Part shown: in pieces, positions 14,955 through 23,503 of the stretch
How the letters are laid out: every line of letters begins with the position of its first letter
How positions within the stretch are numbered: the stretch's first letter is position 1
Source: Caulobacter sp. 602-2
Lineage (GTDB): Bacteria; Pseudomonadota; Alphaproteobacteria; Caulobacterales; Caulobacteraceae
Direction of reading: 5' to 3'
DNA: 64,000 nucleotides
Assembly: GCF_011043625.1 (NCBI RefSeq)
Contig: NZ_JAAKGT010000001.1
Span: forward strand, 806,001-870,000
Position numbers and translations under genes: made by a program
The notes under the pieces: generated by a model
The model's database searches: none
What the model was told of the DNA's origin: nothing
The model's input: only the letters and a program-made list of their open reading frames with translations

Positions 14955-15095
14955 ATGACCGACAAGACCATCACCGGCGTTCCCCACCCGCGTTGGTGGC
15001 AACGCCATCCCACCCTGGCGTTCTGCGCCGCCTGGGCCGTGGGCCTGGGATTTTTCGCGACCCTCGTCGCTCTCGGGCTTCAGGCCGCGGCCTGA
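14955..15095 (+). CDS. Small single-span membrane protein of unknown function
   Basis: The 46-residue frame MTDKTITGVPHPRWWQRHPT then LAFCAAWAVGLGFFATLVAL has a soluble N-terminus rich in basic and aromatic residues and one clear membrane helix ending in QAAA. A GAGG ribosome-binding site precedes the ATG by 6-7 bases. It ends 16 bases inside the 3' end of the convergent receiver gene. Protein-like amphipathy supports it as real, but its length and isolation leave doubt. It follows the YjfKLM arm and could be an additional membrane component. Confidence 0.5.
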   Translation: MTDKTITGVPHPRWWQRHPTLAFCAAWAVGLGFFATLVALGLQAAA

Positions 15096-15436
15096 ACCGT
15101 CCCGCGCTGCAGCGTACGCACGGCGGTCAGCAGCCGCGCCGGCGTGATCGGCTTTTCCAGCCACATGTCGGGCTCGACCTGCAGCACCCGCGGATCGCTG
15201 GCCGACACCATCAGCACCGGCACGTCGCGATCCTCGACCGCGCGCATCAGTTCGGCCCCCGTCATCCGCGGCATCGAGTTGTCGGTGATCAGGAGATCGG
15301 GGGCGAAGGCGTCGAACGCGTCCAGCGCCTCGCGGCCGTCACGGCTCCACAGGACCTCGAATCCAGCGTCCTGCAGCAGCATCTCGTAGACGCCGCCGAG
15401 GAGAATGTCGTCTTCCGCAATGAGGATCCGTCGCAT
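15080..15436 (-). CDS. Stand-alone response-regulator receiver protein (CheY-like)
   Basis: The 118-residue receiver has the acidic pair AEDD (residues 8-10), the phospho-acceptor Asp52 in LLITDNSMPRMTG, Ser78 in LMVSAS at the Thr/Ser switch position, and Lys95 in LEKPITP. There is no output domain, so it must act by protein interaction, as single-domain regulators in chemotaxis, cell-cycle or stress phosphorelays do. No histidine kinase is adjacent, so the partner is encoded elsewhere. It is convergent with the small membrane ORF, overlapping by 16 bases. Confidence 0.93.
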   Translation of the reverse strand: MRRILIAEDDILLGGVYEMLLQDAGFEVLWSRDGREALDAFDAFAPDLLITDNSMPRMTGAELMRAVEDRDVPVLMVSASDPRVLQVEPDMWLEKPITPARLLTAVRTLQRGTVQAAA

Positions 15437-15556
15437 GGCCAGCCCCAGCCCTGTCGAATGTGTGAACAGGTCTTAACCATGCCGCGACACCCGGTGTCAG
15501 CGTGCGCAATCGTCGCATTTCCCGAAGTTGAGCAACCAGAGACCGAGTCGCGCGAC

Positions 15557-16072
15557 TCACTTCATCCGAAGGCTTAGTCCGGCCGCGACCAGATGGACGG
15601 CGTCGGCGGCCCGGGCCAGGGCCTGGTGCAGGCGGCCGGCCTCGTCGCGGAACCTGCGGGCCAAGGCGTTGTCGGGCACGACGCCCCAGCCGACCTCGTT
15701 TGAGACCAGCCAAAGCTCGCCGTCGAAGTCGGCGACCGCCGCGACAAGTTCGGCGCCGGCGGACGAAACGTCGCACTCGGCCAGCATCAGGTTGGTCAGC
15801 CAGAGGGTGAGGCAATCGACGACCGCCACAGCGCCCGGCGGCAGACCGCGCAGGGCTCCGGCAAGGTCGATGGGCGCTTCCAGCGTGGTCCAGGCGTCTC
15901 TACGGTCTCGCTGATGGCGGGCGATGCGCTCCTCCATCTCGGCGTCGAAGGCCTGGGCGGTGACGACCATCACCGGCGTGACGCCGCGCGAGCGGGCCGC
16001 GATCTCGGCCGCGCCCTGGGCGAAGGCGCTCTTGCCGGAACGGGCCCCGCCCAGGACCAGGGTGACTGACAA
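15557..16072 (-). CDS. cobU: Bifunctional adenosylcobinamide kinase / adenosylcobinamide-phosphate guanylyltransferase
   Basis: The 171-residue protein begins with the CobU P-loop VLGGARSGKSAFAQ (residues 7-19), then TAQAFDAEMEERIARHQRDR with the conserved His used for guanylylation, and VVDCLTLWLTNLML and VSNEVGWGVVPDNALARRFR, all diagnostic. It phosphorylates adenosylcobinamide and converts it to the GDP derivative, the substrate of CobS. It is transcribed away from the btuB operon. The 5' leader between 16073 and the riboswitch is only about 50 bases, and I see no separate riboswitch for it on the minus strand. Confidence 0.96.
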   Translation of the reverse strand: MSVTLVLGGARSGKSAFAQGAAEIAARSRGVTPVMVVTAQAFDAEMEERIARHQRDRRDAWTTLEAPIDLAGALRGLPPGAVAVVDCLTLWLTNLMLAECDVSSAGAELVAAVADFDGELWLVSNEVGWGVVPDNALARRFRDEAGRLHQALARAADAVHLVAAGLSLRMK

Positions 16073-16124
16073 CGCTTAGGCCTCCAGATTGACGGTGTGC
16101 GGCGCACCATATAGTGCAGCCAGC

Positions 16125-16302
16125 GCGACAGGTTCCTCCCAAAGAGGATGAAAAGGGAACTCGGGTGTGAAACCCGGGCTGCCCCCGCAACTGTAAGCGG
16201 CGAGTTCGCGCGTCACATGCCACTGGGACTGTTCTTCGGAAGAGGCCTGGGAAGGCGACGCGCAGCAACGATGACCCGCGAGCCAGGAGACCTGCCTGTC
16301 GC
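16125..16302 (+). ncRNA. Cobalamin riboswitch
   Basis: The P1 helix GCGACAGG / CCTGTCGC (16125-16132 with 16295-16302) encloses the canonical B12 aptamer: GGGAACTCGGGTGTGAAACC near 16155, GCTGCCCCCGCAACTGTAAG near 16179, CCACTGGG near 16220, and the B12 box AGCCAGGAGACCTGCC (16281-16296). It binds adenosylcobalamin-type ligands and lowers expression of the following btuB-cob operon when B12 is plentiful. Confidence 0.97.
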
Positions 16303-16375
16303 GGTCGTTTTTCGTCCGGCCGGGGTGCGCCGTACGATCGGGTTCTTCCCCGCATGACGACGCTGGTCCGGGCGT

Positions 16376-16418
16376 GTTCCTCGTGGAGCACGCTCCTTCT
16401 TGTCGCGCACGGAGGAAC
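16376..16418 (+). promoter_or_regulatory. Candidate expression platform: anti-Shine-Dalgarno helix before btuB
   Basis: GTTCCTC (16376-16382) is the exact complement of GAGGAAC (16412-16418), which contains the btuB ribosome-binding site GGAGGAAC just before the ATG at 16422. Pairing would mask the site. This fits translational control downstream of the aptamer, the usual mechanism of B12 riboswitches in Gram-negative bacteria. Base pairing is seen; the switching is inferred. Confidence 0.55.
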
Positions 16419-16421
16419 GAC

Positions 16422-18332
16422 ATGCGCCTTGTTTCCCTGCTGGCCCTGGCGGCCGCAGTTCCCGCCCTCGCCCTGCCCGCCTACGCCATGGCCGATGACG
16501 CCGCCGCGGTCGACCAGGTGGTCGTCACCGCCGGCCGCGAACCGGAAAAGCTGTCGGAAGTTTCGACCAGCATGACGGTGATCGACGCCGAGACCCTGAA
16601 GAAGTCGCAGGCCGTGGTGGTCTCCGACCTGCTGTCACGCACCGCGGGCGTGACCGTCACCCGCAACGGCGGCGTCGGCGGCTCGACCCAGCTGCGCATC
16701 CGCGGCGCCGAGACCGACCAGACGGTGGTTCTGATCGACGGCGTCAAGCTGAACGATCCGTCCTCGACCGGCGGCGGCTACAACTTCGCCACCCTGCTGG
16801 CCGGCAACATCAACCGCATCGAAGTGCTGCGCGGTTCGCAGTCGACCCTGTGGGGCAGCCAGGCCATCGGCGGCGTGGTCAACATGATCACCGCCGTGCC
16901 GACCGGCCCGCTGGGCGCCACGGTCTCGGCCGAAGCCGGCTCGCGCGACACCGCCTACGGCAACGCCGCCGTCAGCACCGGCGGCGACTGGGGCGGCTTC
17001 CGCCTGGCCGGCGCCTACTACACCACCGACGGCGTCTCGGCCTTCGGCAAGTCGTATGGCGGCAAGGAGAAGGACGGCTACCGCAACGCCGCGATCAGCA
17101 GCCGCCTGGACCTGAACGTCACCGACTGGGCCGCCGTTGACCTGCGCGCCTCGTACGCCGCGACCAAGAACGAGTTCGACGGCTTCCCCGCGCCGCTGTT
17201 CGCCTTCGCCGACAGCCCCGAGTACGGCAAGACCAAGGAACTGGTCTCCTACGCCGGCGTGCGCCTGAGCGCCTTCGACGGCGCGCTGAAGAACCGCCTC
17301 GGCTATGGCTACACCCAGACCGACCGCGACAACTTCGATCCCAGCTCGTCGGTCCCCAAGACCTTCGACGCCCGCGGCACCAACAACCGCTTCGAGTACC
17401 AGGGCACCTGGACGATCAACGAGGCCTTGCGCGCCACCTTCGGGGCCGAGACCGAGCGTTCGTGGTTCCGCACCGCCTCGCCGTCGACCTTCGATCCGGC
17501 GCCCAAGCCCGACCGTCACGCGGCCAGCACCGACAGCCTTTACCTGCAGCTGCAGGCCAAGCCGCTGGCGGGCCTGGTGCTGACCGGCGGCGTTCGCCAG
17601 GAAGACCACTCGGCCTTCGGCGACGCGACCGTCTACCAGGCCGGCGCCACCTACTCGCCCAATGACGGGGTGACGGTGTTCCGCGCCAACTACGGCGAAG
17701 GCTTCAAGGCCCCGTCGCTGTACCAGCTGTACAGCATCTACGGCGACGACGGCCTGAAGCCCGAAGAGTCCGAGAGCGTCGACCTGGGCGTCGAGCACAG
17801 CGTGCTGAACGGCCGGGTGCGCGCGGGCGTGACCTGGTTCCACCGCGACATCACCAACCAGATCGACTTCGTCTCGAACAACAACCCGCCGAACTATGGC
17901 GGCTACGCCAACTTCGCCAAGACCGAGACCAGCGGCGTCGAGCTGGAAGCGACGATCGAGGTGACCTCGGCCCTGCAGGTGACCGCCAACTACACCAACA
18001 TGGACGCCATCAACCGCTCGGCGACCAACAACGGCAAGCGCCTGCCGCGCCGCCCGAGCGAGACGGCCAACCTGAACGCCGACTATGACTGGTCGAACGG
18101 CCTGACCACGGGCGTTTCGGTGCAGTACGTGGGCGAGAGCTATGACAACGCCACCAACGCCCGCCGGCTGAAGAGCTACGCCCTGTTCGACCTGCGCGCG
18201 GCCTATCCGGTCAATGAGCAGTTCGAGGTGTTCGGCCGCGTCGAGAACCTCTTCGACAAGGAATACCAGACGATCTACCGCTACGGCTCGGTGGGTCGCG
18301 GCTTCTTCGCCGGCGTGCGGGCGAAGTTCTGA
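16422..18332 (+). CDS. btuB: TonB-dependent vitamin B12 receptor
   Basis: From the ATG at 16422 (GGAGGAAC ribosome-binding site) the product is 636 residues, starting with signal peptide MRLVSLLALAAAVPALALPA then YAMADD. The TonB box region VDQVVVTAGREPEKLSEV is followed by the plug (LLSRTAGVTVTRNGGVGG, LRIRGAETDQTVVLIDGVKL, IEVLRGSQSTLWGSQAIGG). A 22-strand-type barrel ends in GSVGRGFFAGVRAKF, with a C-terminal Phe as outer-membrane assembly signal. Riboswitch control and the following BtuFCD and Cob genes identify it as the corrinoid receptor. Its stop overlaps the cobC start (TGATG). Confidence 0.96.
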   Translation: MRLVSLLALAAAVPALALPAYAMADDAAAVDQVVVTAGREPEKLSEVSTSMTVIDAETLKKSQAVVVSDLLSRTAGVTVTRNGGVGGSTQLRIRGAETDQTVVLIDGVKLNDPSSTGGGYNFATLLAGNINRIEVLRGSQSTLWGSQAIGGVVNMITAVPTGPLGATVSAEAGSRDTAYGNAAVSTGGDWGGFRLAGAYYTTDGVSAFGKSYGGKEKDGYRNAAISSRLDLNVTDWAAVDLRASYAATKNEFDGFPAPLFAFADSPEYGKTKELVSYAGVRLSAFDGALKNRLGYGYTQTDRDNFDPSSSVPKTFDARGTNNRFEYQGTWTINEALRATFGAETERSWFRTASPSTFDPAPKPDRHAASTDSLYLQLQAKPLAGLVLTGGVRQEDHSAFGDATVYQAGATYSPNDGVTVFRANYGEGFKAPSLYQLYSIYGDDGLKPEESESVDLGVEHSVLNGRVRAGVTWFHRDITNQIDFVSNNNPPNYGGYANFAKTETSGVELEATIEVTSALQVTANYTNMDAINRSATNNGKRLPRRPSETANLNADYDWSNGLTTGVSVQYVGESYDNATNARRLKSYALFDLRAAYPVNEQFEVFGRVENLFDKEYQTIYRYGSVGRGFFAGVRAKF

Positions 18333-19318
18333 TGAGCGGCTCGCCGGCGTCCCTTTCCGGACACGGCGGCCGCCTGGCGGCGGCGCGGGCGCGTTTCCCG
18401 GACGCGCCCGCGCCGTGGCTCGATCTGTCGACGGGGATCAATCCCCGTCCCTATCCGGTTCCGCCCCAGGCCTTCGAGAACTGGGGCCGCCTGCCCGATC
18501 CGGCCGACCTTCTGAAGCTCGAAGCCGTCGCCGCGCAAGCTTTCGGCGTCGAGGATCCGGGCCGGGTCGTGGCCATCCCCGGCAGCGAGACGGCCATCCG
18601 GCTGCTGCCCAAGATCCTGCCTCGCGGCCGCGTCAGCCTGCCGCTGCCCACCTATTCCAGCCACGCCCACGCCTGGCGGCGAGTGGGGTCGGAGGTCGTG
18701 GCCGATCCGGCCGAAGCCGACGTCTGCGTGGTCGTGAACCCCAACAATCCCGACGGCCGCAGCCTGGCGCCCGAGGCGGTGCTGGCGCTGGGCCAGCGCG
18801 GCGCGATCGTCGACGAGGCCTTCGTCGAGTGCGAGCCGGCGCTGTCGGTCGCAAGGTTCGCCGGCGCGCCAGGCCACGAGCGGCTGGTCGTACTGCGCTC
18901 GTTCGGCAAGTTCTACGGCCTGGCCGGCCTGCGGCTGGGCTTCGTCATCGCCCGCCAGGCCCTGGCGCGCCGCCTGCGCGACACGCTCGGCGAATGGCCG
19001 CTCTCGGCCCCTGCCCTGGCCGCAGGCCTGGCGGCCTATCCCGACGCCGCCTGGGCCGACGCCGCGCGCGCCAGCCTGGCCGACGACGCCGCCCGCCTGG
19101 AAGCCCTGCTGGCGGGCGCCGGGTTCGAGATCGTCGGCGGAACCAGCCTGTTCCGCCTGGCGCGCGCGACCGACGCCGCGGCCCGCTTCGAGACCCTGGC
19201 CCGGTCGGGGATCCTCACCCGCCCCTTCGACCACGACGCCGGCCTGCTACGCTTCGGCCTGCCCGGATTCGACGCTGACTGGGCGCGCCTGGCCGCCGCC
19301 CTGGAGACTTCGCGATGA
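18332..19318 (+). CDS. cobC: L-threonine-O-3-phosphate decarboxylase (CobC in the Pseudomonas naming)
   Basis: The 328-residue fold-type I PLP enzyme has the histidinol-phosphate aminotransferase-like signatures WLDLSTGINPRPYP, VVVNPNNPDGRSLAP and the PLP lysine in RSFGKFYGLAGLRLGFV (Lys193). In B12 loci this family makes (R)-1-amino-2-propanol O-2-phosphate, which CobD attaches to cobyric acid. A plain aminotransferase is unlikely given its position between btuB and cobO. It is coupled by overlap to both neighbours. The name collides with the Salmonella cobC phosphatase, which is a different protein. Confidence 0.9.
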   Translation: MSGSPASLSGHGGRLAAARARFPDAPAPWLDLSTGINPRPYPVPPQAFENWGRLPDPADLLKLEAVAAQAFGVEDPGRVVAIPGSETAIRLLPKILPRGRVSLPLPTYSSHAHAWRRVGSEVVADPAEADVCVVVNPNNPDGRSLAPEAVLALGQRGAIVDEAFVECEPALSVARFAGAPGHERLVVLRSFGKFYGLAGLRLGFVIARQALARRLRDTLGEWPLSAPALAAGLAAYPDAAWADAARASLADDAARLEALLAGAGFEIVGGTSLFRLARATDAAARFETLARSGILTRPFDHDAGLLRFGLPGFDADWARLAAALETSR

Positions 19319-19917
19319 CCGACGAGAACACCCAGCACGCCGAGGCCATGCGCGCGCTGAAGGCCGAGCGCGAAGAGCTGATGAAGAGCAAGACGCTCGA
19401 GAAGGGCCTGCTGCTGGTCCACACGGGCGACGGCAAGGGCAAGTCCTCGGCCGGCTTCGGCATGGTCGCCCGCTCGCTGGGCTGGGGCATGCAGGTGGGC
19501 GTGGTGCAGTTCATCAAGGGCAAGTGGAAGACCGGCGAGCGCCTGTTCTTCAGCCGCTTTCCCGACCAGGTGCGCTATCGCGTGATGGGCGAAGGCTTCA
19601 CCTGGGACACCCAGGACCGCGAGCGCGACATCGCCGCCGCCAGGGCCGCCTGGGAAGAGTCCAAGGCGATGATCGCCGACCCGGCGCTGGATTTCGTGCT
19701 GCTGGACGAGATCAACATCGCCCTGCGCTACGACTATCTCGACATCGACGAGGTCGTCGCGGTGCTGAAGGCCCGCCCCAACGACAAGCACGTCTGCCTG
19801 ACCGGCCGCAACGCCAAGCCCCAGCTGCTCGAGATCGCCGACCTGGTCACCGAGATGTCCCTGGTCAAGCATCCCTTCGAGCAGGGCTTCAAGGCCCAGC
19901 GCGGGGTCGAGTTTTGA
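19315..19917 (+). CDS. cobO: Corrinoid adenosyltransferase (CobO/BtuR type)
   Basis: The 200-residue protein has the CobA/CobO P-loop HTGDGKGKSSAGFGMVARSL at residues 36-55, VVQFIKGKWKTGERLFF, and VLLDEINIALRYDYLD (Walker B-like). It transfers the adenosyl group of ATP to the Co(I) of corrinoids, an early step in salvage. The length is typical. It overlaps cobC by 4 bases, and its stop is shared with the TTG start of btuF. Confidence 0.96.
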   Translation: MTDENTQHAEAMRALKAEREELMKSKTLEKGLLLVHTGDGKGKSSAGFGMVARSLGWGMQVGVVQFIKGKWKTGERLFFSRFPDQVRYRVMGEGFTWDTQDRERDIAAARAAWEESKAMIADPALDFVLLDEINIALRYDYLDIDEVVAVLKARPNDKHVCLTGRNAKPQLLEIADLVTEMSLVKHPFEQGFKAQRGVEF

Positions 19918-20777
19918 GCGGCCTGAACCGCCGCACGGCCCTGGCCGCGGGCCTGGCGGTCGGGCTCGGCGCGGGCGCGGGCTCGGCCTGGGCAGCGACG
20001 CGCAAGCCGCGCCTCGTCTCGCTCAATCCATGCCTCGACGGCGTGCTGGTCGAGGTGGCCGACCGCGACCAGATCGCGGCGCTGAGCCACTACGCCCGCG
20101 ACCCGCAGCAATCGAGCATAGCCGAGCGCGCCAAGAGCTATCCAATCACCTACGAGAGCGCCGAAGAGGTGATCGCGCTGCGGCCCGACGTGGTGCTGAG
20201 CGCGGCCCATTCCTCGCCGGCCACCCGGGCGGCGCTGAAGCGACTGGGCGTGCGGGCCGAGCTCTTCAAGGTGCCCAACAGCTGGGCCGAGAACCAGGCC
20301 GACATCCGCCGCATCGCGCAGGCCGCCGGCCATCCGGACCGCGGCGAGGCCCTGATCGCCCGCATCGACCGGGCGCTGGCCGCCTCGGCCCCGCCGCCGG
20401 GCTCGCGCCCGCTGGAGGCATTGGTGTTCCAGCCCAACGGCTTCGCGGCCGGCGAAGGCACGCTGGTCGACGAGATGATGAAGCGCGCCGGCTTCACCAA
20501 TGTCGCCAGCCGCTATGGCCTGAAGAAGTGGGGCAACGTCTCGCTCGAAAGGCTCCTGGCCGATCCGCCGCAGGTGCTGCTGGCCGGCCAGGCGCGACCC
20601 GATGCGCCGACCTGGGCCGAGCGGATGCTCAGCCACCCCGCCCTCGCCAAGGTGAGCCACCGCATGACCCGAGCCACCTTCCCCGAACGGCTGCTCTATT
20701 GCGGCGGCCCGACCCTGATCGACACCGCCGCCACCCTGGCGGCCGCTCGCCGCCAAGTGCTGAAAGCCCGCGCATGA
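19914..20777 (+). CDS. btuF: Periplasmic cobalamin-binding protein of the B12 ABC transporter
   Basis: The frame opens with TTG at 19914 overlapping the cobO stop as TTGA; no ATG exists before the signal peptide MSGLNRRTALAAGLAVGLGA then GAGSAWAA. The mature part has the class III binding-protein layout: PRLVSLNPCLDGVLVEVADR, PDVVLSAAHSSPATRAALKR, a long linking helix (ADIRRIAQAAGHPDRGEALI) and WGNVSLERLLADPPQVLLAG. The length is 287 residues. It delivers corrinoid from BtuB to BtuCD and overlaps btuC by 4 bases. A heme- or siderophore-binding protein is less likely in this operon. Confidence 0.9.
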   Translation: MSGLNRRTALAAGLAVGLGAGAGSAWAATRKPRLVSLNPCLDGVLVEVADRDQIAALSHYARDPQQSSIAERAKSYPITYESAEEVIALRPDVVLSAAHSSPATRAALKRLGVRAELFKVPNSWAENQADIRRIAQAAGHPDRGEALIARIDRALAASAPPPGSRPLEALVFQPNGFAAGEGTLVDEMMKRAGFTNVASRYGLKKWGNVSLERLLADPPQVLLAGQARPDAPTWAERMLSHPALAKVSHRMTRATFPERLLYCGGPTLIDTAATLAAARRQVLKARA

Positions 20778-21760
20778 GCCATTCCCGCCGTTCCTGGCTG
20801 CTGATCGGCGGCCTGCTCGTGGCCATAGCCGTCCTTTTCGGCCTGTCGCTGATGAGCGGCCGGGTCTGGGCGCCGTGGAGCGCCTGGATCGACCGCGCCG
20901 ATCCGCGCTGGGCGATCATTTTCGAACTGCGCCTGCCGCGCACCGTGCTGGCCGTGGCCATCGGCGCGGCGCTGGGCATGTCGGGCGCGGCCATGCAGGG
21001 CTACACCCGCAATCCGCTGGCCGATCCTGGCGTGCTGGGCGTGTCGTCCATGGCCGCCCTGGGCGCGGTGATGAGCCTCTATCTGGGCCTGGCCTTCACC
21101 GCGACCTGGCTGCTGCCGGCCTGCGCCATCCTGGGCGCGGGCTTCGGCGTCGTCCTGATGCTGGCCCTGGCCGGGACCACAGGCGGCACGGTGACCTTCC
21201 TGCTGGCCGGCGTGATCCTCAACACCGTGGCCAGCGCCGGCGTGGCCCTGGCCCTGTCGCTGGCCCCGAACCCATGGGCGGCGCAGGAGATCATCAGCTG
21301 GCTGCTGGGTTCGCTGGCCGACCGCAGCGTCGACGAGGTGCGGCTGGCCGTGCCGCTGATCATCGTGGGCCTGGCCATCCTGCTGACCCTGCGCAAGTCG
21401 ATGGACGCCCTGACCCTGGGCGAGACCGGCGCTACGGCCCTAGGCGTCAACCTGTCGGCCGTGCGGGTGATCCTGGCCGTCGGCGTGGGGATCGCCTCAG
21501 GCGCCAGCGTGGCCGTGACGGGCCTGATCGGCTTTGTCGGCCTGATCGCCCCGCACCTGGTTCGCCCTCTCGTCGGGCACCGCCCGGGCGCCCTGCTCAT
21601 TCCCTCGGCCCTGGCCGGCTCGGCCCTGGTGCTGGCGGCCGACATCGTGGTGCGCCTCACGCCCTCGGCCGCCGAGATGCGACTGGGCGTGGCCACCGCC
21701 GCCGTCGGCGGGCCGTTCTTCCTGGCCCTCCTGATCTCCATGCGCCGGAGGCTCGCATGA
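20774..21760 (+). CDS. btuC: B12 ABC transporter permease (FecCD/BtuC family)
   Basis: The 328-residue integral membrane protein has about ten helices and the FecCD signatures: LRLPRTVLAVAIGAALGMSG, QGYTRNPLADPGVLGVSSMA near residue 75, GLIGFVGLIAPHLVRPLVGH near 253 (the ATPase-coupling loop), and the C-terminal EMRLGVATAAVGGPFFLALL. It forms the corrinoid channel as a homodimer. It is translationally coupled on both sides (ATGA with btuF and btuD). Confidence 0.95.
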   Translation: MSHSRRSWLLIGGLLVAIAVLFGLSLMSGRVWAPWSAWIDRADPRWAIIFELRLPRTVLAVAIGAALGMSGAAMQGYTRNPLADPGVLGVSSMAALGAVMSLYLGLAFTATWLLPACAILGAGFGVVLMLALAGTTGGTVTFLLAGVILNTVASAGVALALSLAPNPWAAQEIISWLLGSLADRSVDEVRLAVPLIIVGLAILLTLRKSMDALTLGETGATALGVNLSAVRVILAVGVGIASGASVAVTGLIGFVGLIAPHLVRPLVGHRPGALLIPSALAGSALVLAADIVVRLTPSAAEMRLGVATAAVGGPFFLALLISMRRRLA

Positions 21761-22554
21761 ACGCCCCCCTTCTCTCCGGCTCCACGCTTTCCGCCGAGAA
21801 CCTGACCGTCTCGCTGGGCGGCCGCGCCGTGCTGCATGGCGTATCCGCCGAGTTCAGGGCCGGCGAGGTCACGGCTGTCGTCGGTCCCAACGGCGCGGGC
21901 AAGTCGACCCTGCTGGCGTGCCTGGCCGGCCTGCGCAAGCCGGACGCCGGAAGCGTCAGCCTGGCCGGCGCGCCGCTGGGCGCCCTGTCGCACCGCGATC
22001 GCGCCCGCAAGATCGGCTTCCTGCCGCAGACGCCGGAAGTGGCCTGGGCCGTCGATGTCGAGACCCTGGTGGGCCTTGGCCGTACGCCCCACAGCGGCAT
22101 GCGCGGGCTGTCGGAAGCCGATCGCGCGGCCGTGGCCCGGGCGCTCGAGCGCACCGACCTGCAGGACCTGGCCCGCCGCGAGGTCAAGAGCCTGTCGGGC
22201 GGCGAGCGCGGCCGGGCCCTGTTCGCTCGGGTGCTCGCCGGCGAGCCGAGCTGGCTGCTGGCCGACGAGCCGCTGGCCGGGCTTGATCCCGGCCACCAGC
22301 TGGACGCCGTGGACCTGATGCGCGGCTTCGCCGCCCAGGCCGGCCAGGGCGTGGTCATGACCCTGCACGACCTGGCCATCGCCGCGCGGTTGGCCGACCG
22401 GGTGCTGGTGCTGGTCGACGGCCGACTGATCGCCGACGGTCCGCCGCGCGAGGCCTTGACGCCCGACGTGCTGGCCCGCGCCTATGGAGTCACGGCAAGA
22501 GTGGTCGAGGGCCAGTCCGGGCCCCTGATCGAACTTGTGGGACGCCATGGCTGA
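21757..22554 (+). CDS. btuD: B12 ABC transporter ATP-binding protein
   Basis: The 265-residue ABC ATPase has Walker A VVGPNGAGKSTLLACLAGL (about residues 41-59), Q-loop IGFLPQTPEVAW, signature SLSGGERGRALFARVLAGEP, Walker B LLADEPLAGLDP and switch His in MTLHDLAIAARLADRVLVL. It powers BtuC. It overlaps btuC by 4 bases and cobD by 8. Confidence 0.95.
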   Translation: MNAPLLSGSTLSAENLTVSLGGRAVLHGVSAEFRAGEVTAVVGPNGAGKSTLLACLAGLRKPDAGSVSLAGAPLGALSHRDRARKIGFLPQTPEVAWAVDVETLVGLGRTPHSGMRGLSEADRAAVARALERTDLQDLARREVKSLSGGERGRALFARVLAGEPSWLLADEPLAGLDPGHQLDAVDLMRGFAAQAGQGVVMTLHDLAIAARLADRVLVLVDGRLIADGPPREALTPDVLARAYGVTARVVEGQSGPLIELVGRHG

Positions 22555-23503
22555 ACCCCTGCTGCTCGCGCCTCCGCTGGCCCTGCTGATCGAGGCTCTG
22601 GTCGGCTATCCGCAAGGGCTGCACAAGGCCCTGCCGCATCCGGTGACCTGGATCGGCAAGGCGATCGAGGCGATGGAGCGGCGGTGGAACCGGCCTGAAA
22701 GTTCCGAGATCCGCCGCAAGGAGCTGGGCGTCATCACCGTGGCGATCCTGATCGGCGCCGCGATCCTGATCGGCAGCCTCCTGGAGGCGGCGTTCGACAG
22801 CGGCCTGCTGGCCACCCTGGCCGTGGCGCTGCTGGCGACGCTGGGGCTCGCGCAGCGCAGCCTGCATCAGCACGTGATGGCCGTCCTGGATCCGCTGGAG
22901 GCCGGCGACCTGCCCGCCGCGCGCCAGGCGGTGAGCCTGATCGTCGGGCGCGACGTCGACGACCTGGATCTGCACGGCGTAACCGCCGCGGCGCTGGAGA
23001 GCCTGGCCGAAAGCTTCAACGACGGCGTCGTGGCCCCGGCCTCGTGGCTGACCCTGTTCGGCCTGCCGGGCCTGTTTGCCTACAAGGCGGTGAACACCGC
23101 AGACAGCCAGATCGGCCACATGGAGCCGCGCTGGCGGTCGTTCGGCTGGGCGGCGGCCAAGACCGACGACGTGATGAACTGGGTTCCCGCGCGACTGGCC
23201 GCCGGCCTGATCTGCGTGGCGGCCGGCTGGAAGGGCTGGGCGACCATGCGGCGCGACGCCAGGAAGCACGCCTCGCCCAACGCCGGCTGGCCCGAGGCGG
23301 CCATGGCCGGCGCGCTGGGCGTCAAGCTGGGCGGCCCGGCCCGCTACGACGGCGAGACCACCCAGCGCCCGAGCTTCGGCGACGGCCGGGCGCCAGACCT
23401 GACCGACCTGCGCAGAGGCTTGCGGATCTATCGCCGGGCCTGCGCCCTCTTGTGGCTGCTGGTGACGCTGCTGTGCCTGGGCGGCTGGAGACTGACCCAA
23501 TGA
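22547..23503 (+). CDS. cobD: Adenosylcobinamide-phosphate synthase (CobD/CbiB)
   Basis: The 318-residue membrane protein begins MAEPLLLAPPLALLIEALVG YP and carries the CbiB signatures HPVTWIGKAIEAMERRWNRP, ESLAESFNDGVVAPASWLTL and NTADSQIGHMEPRWRSFGWA, ending with a hydrophobic segment. It amidates adenosylcobyric acid with aminopropanol phosphate, the product of the CobC-type decarboxylase above. The ATG at 22547 lies inside the btuD 3' end; a TTG at 22535 is less likely. Confidence 0.94.
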   Translation: MAEPLLLAPPLALLIEALVGYPQGLHKALPHPVTWIGKAIEAMERRWNRPESSEIRRKELGVITVAILIGAAILIGSLLEAAFDSGLLATLAVALLATLGLAQRSLHQHVMAVLDPLEAGDLPAARQAVSLIVGRDVDDLDLHGVTAAALESLAESFNDGVVAPASWLTLFGLPGLFAYKAVNTADSQIGHMEPRWRSFGWAAAKTDDVMNWVPARLAAGLICVAAGWKGWATMRRDARKHASPNAGWPEAAMAGALGVKLGGPARYDGETTQRPSFGDGRAPDLTDLRRGLRIYRRACALLWLLVTLLCLGGWRLTQ

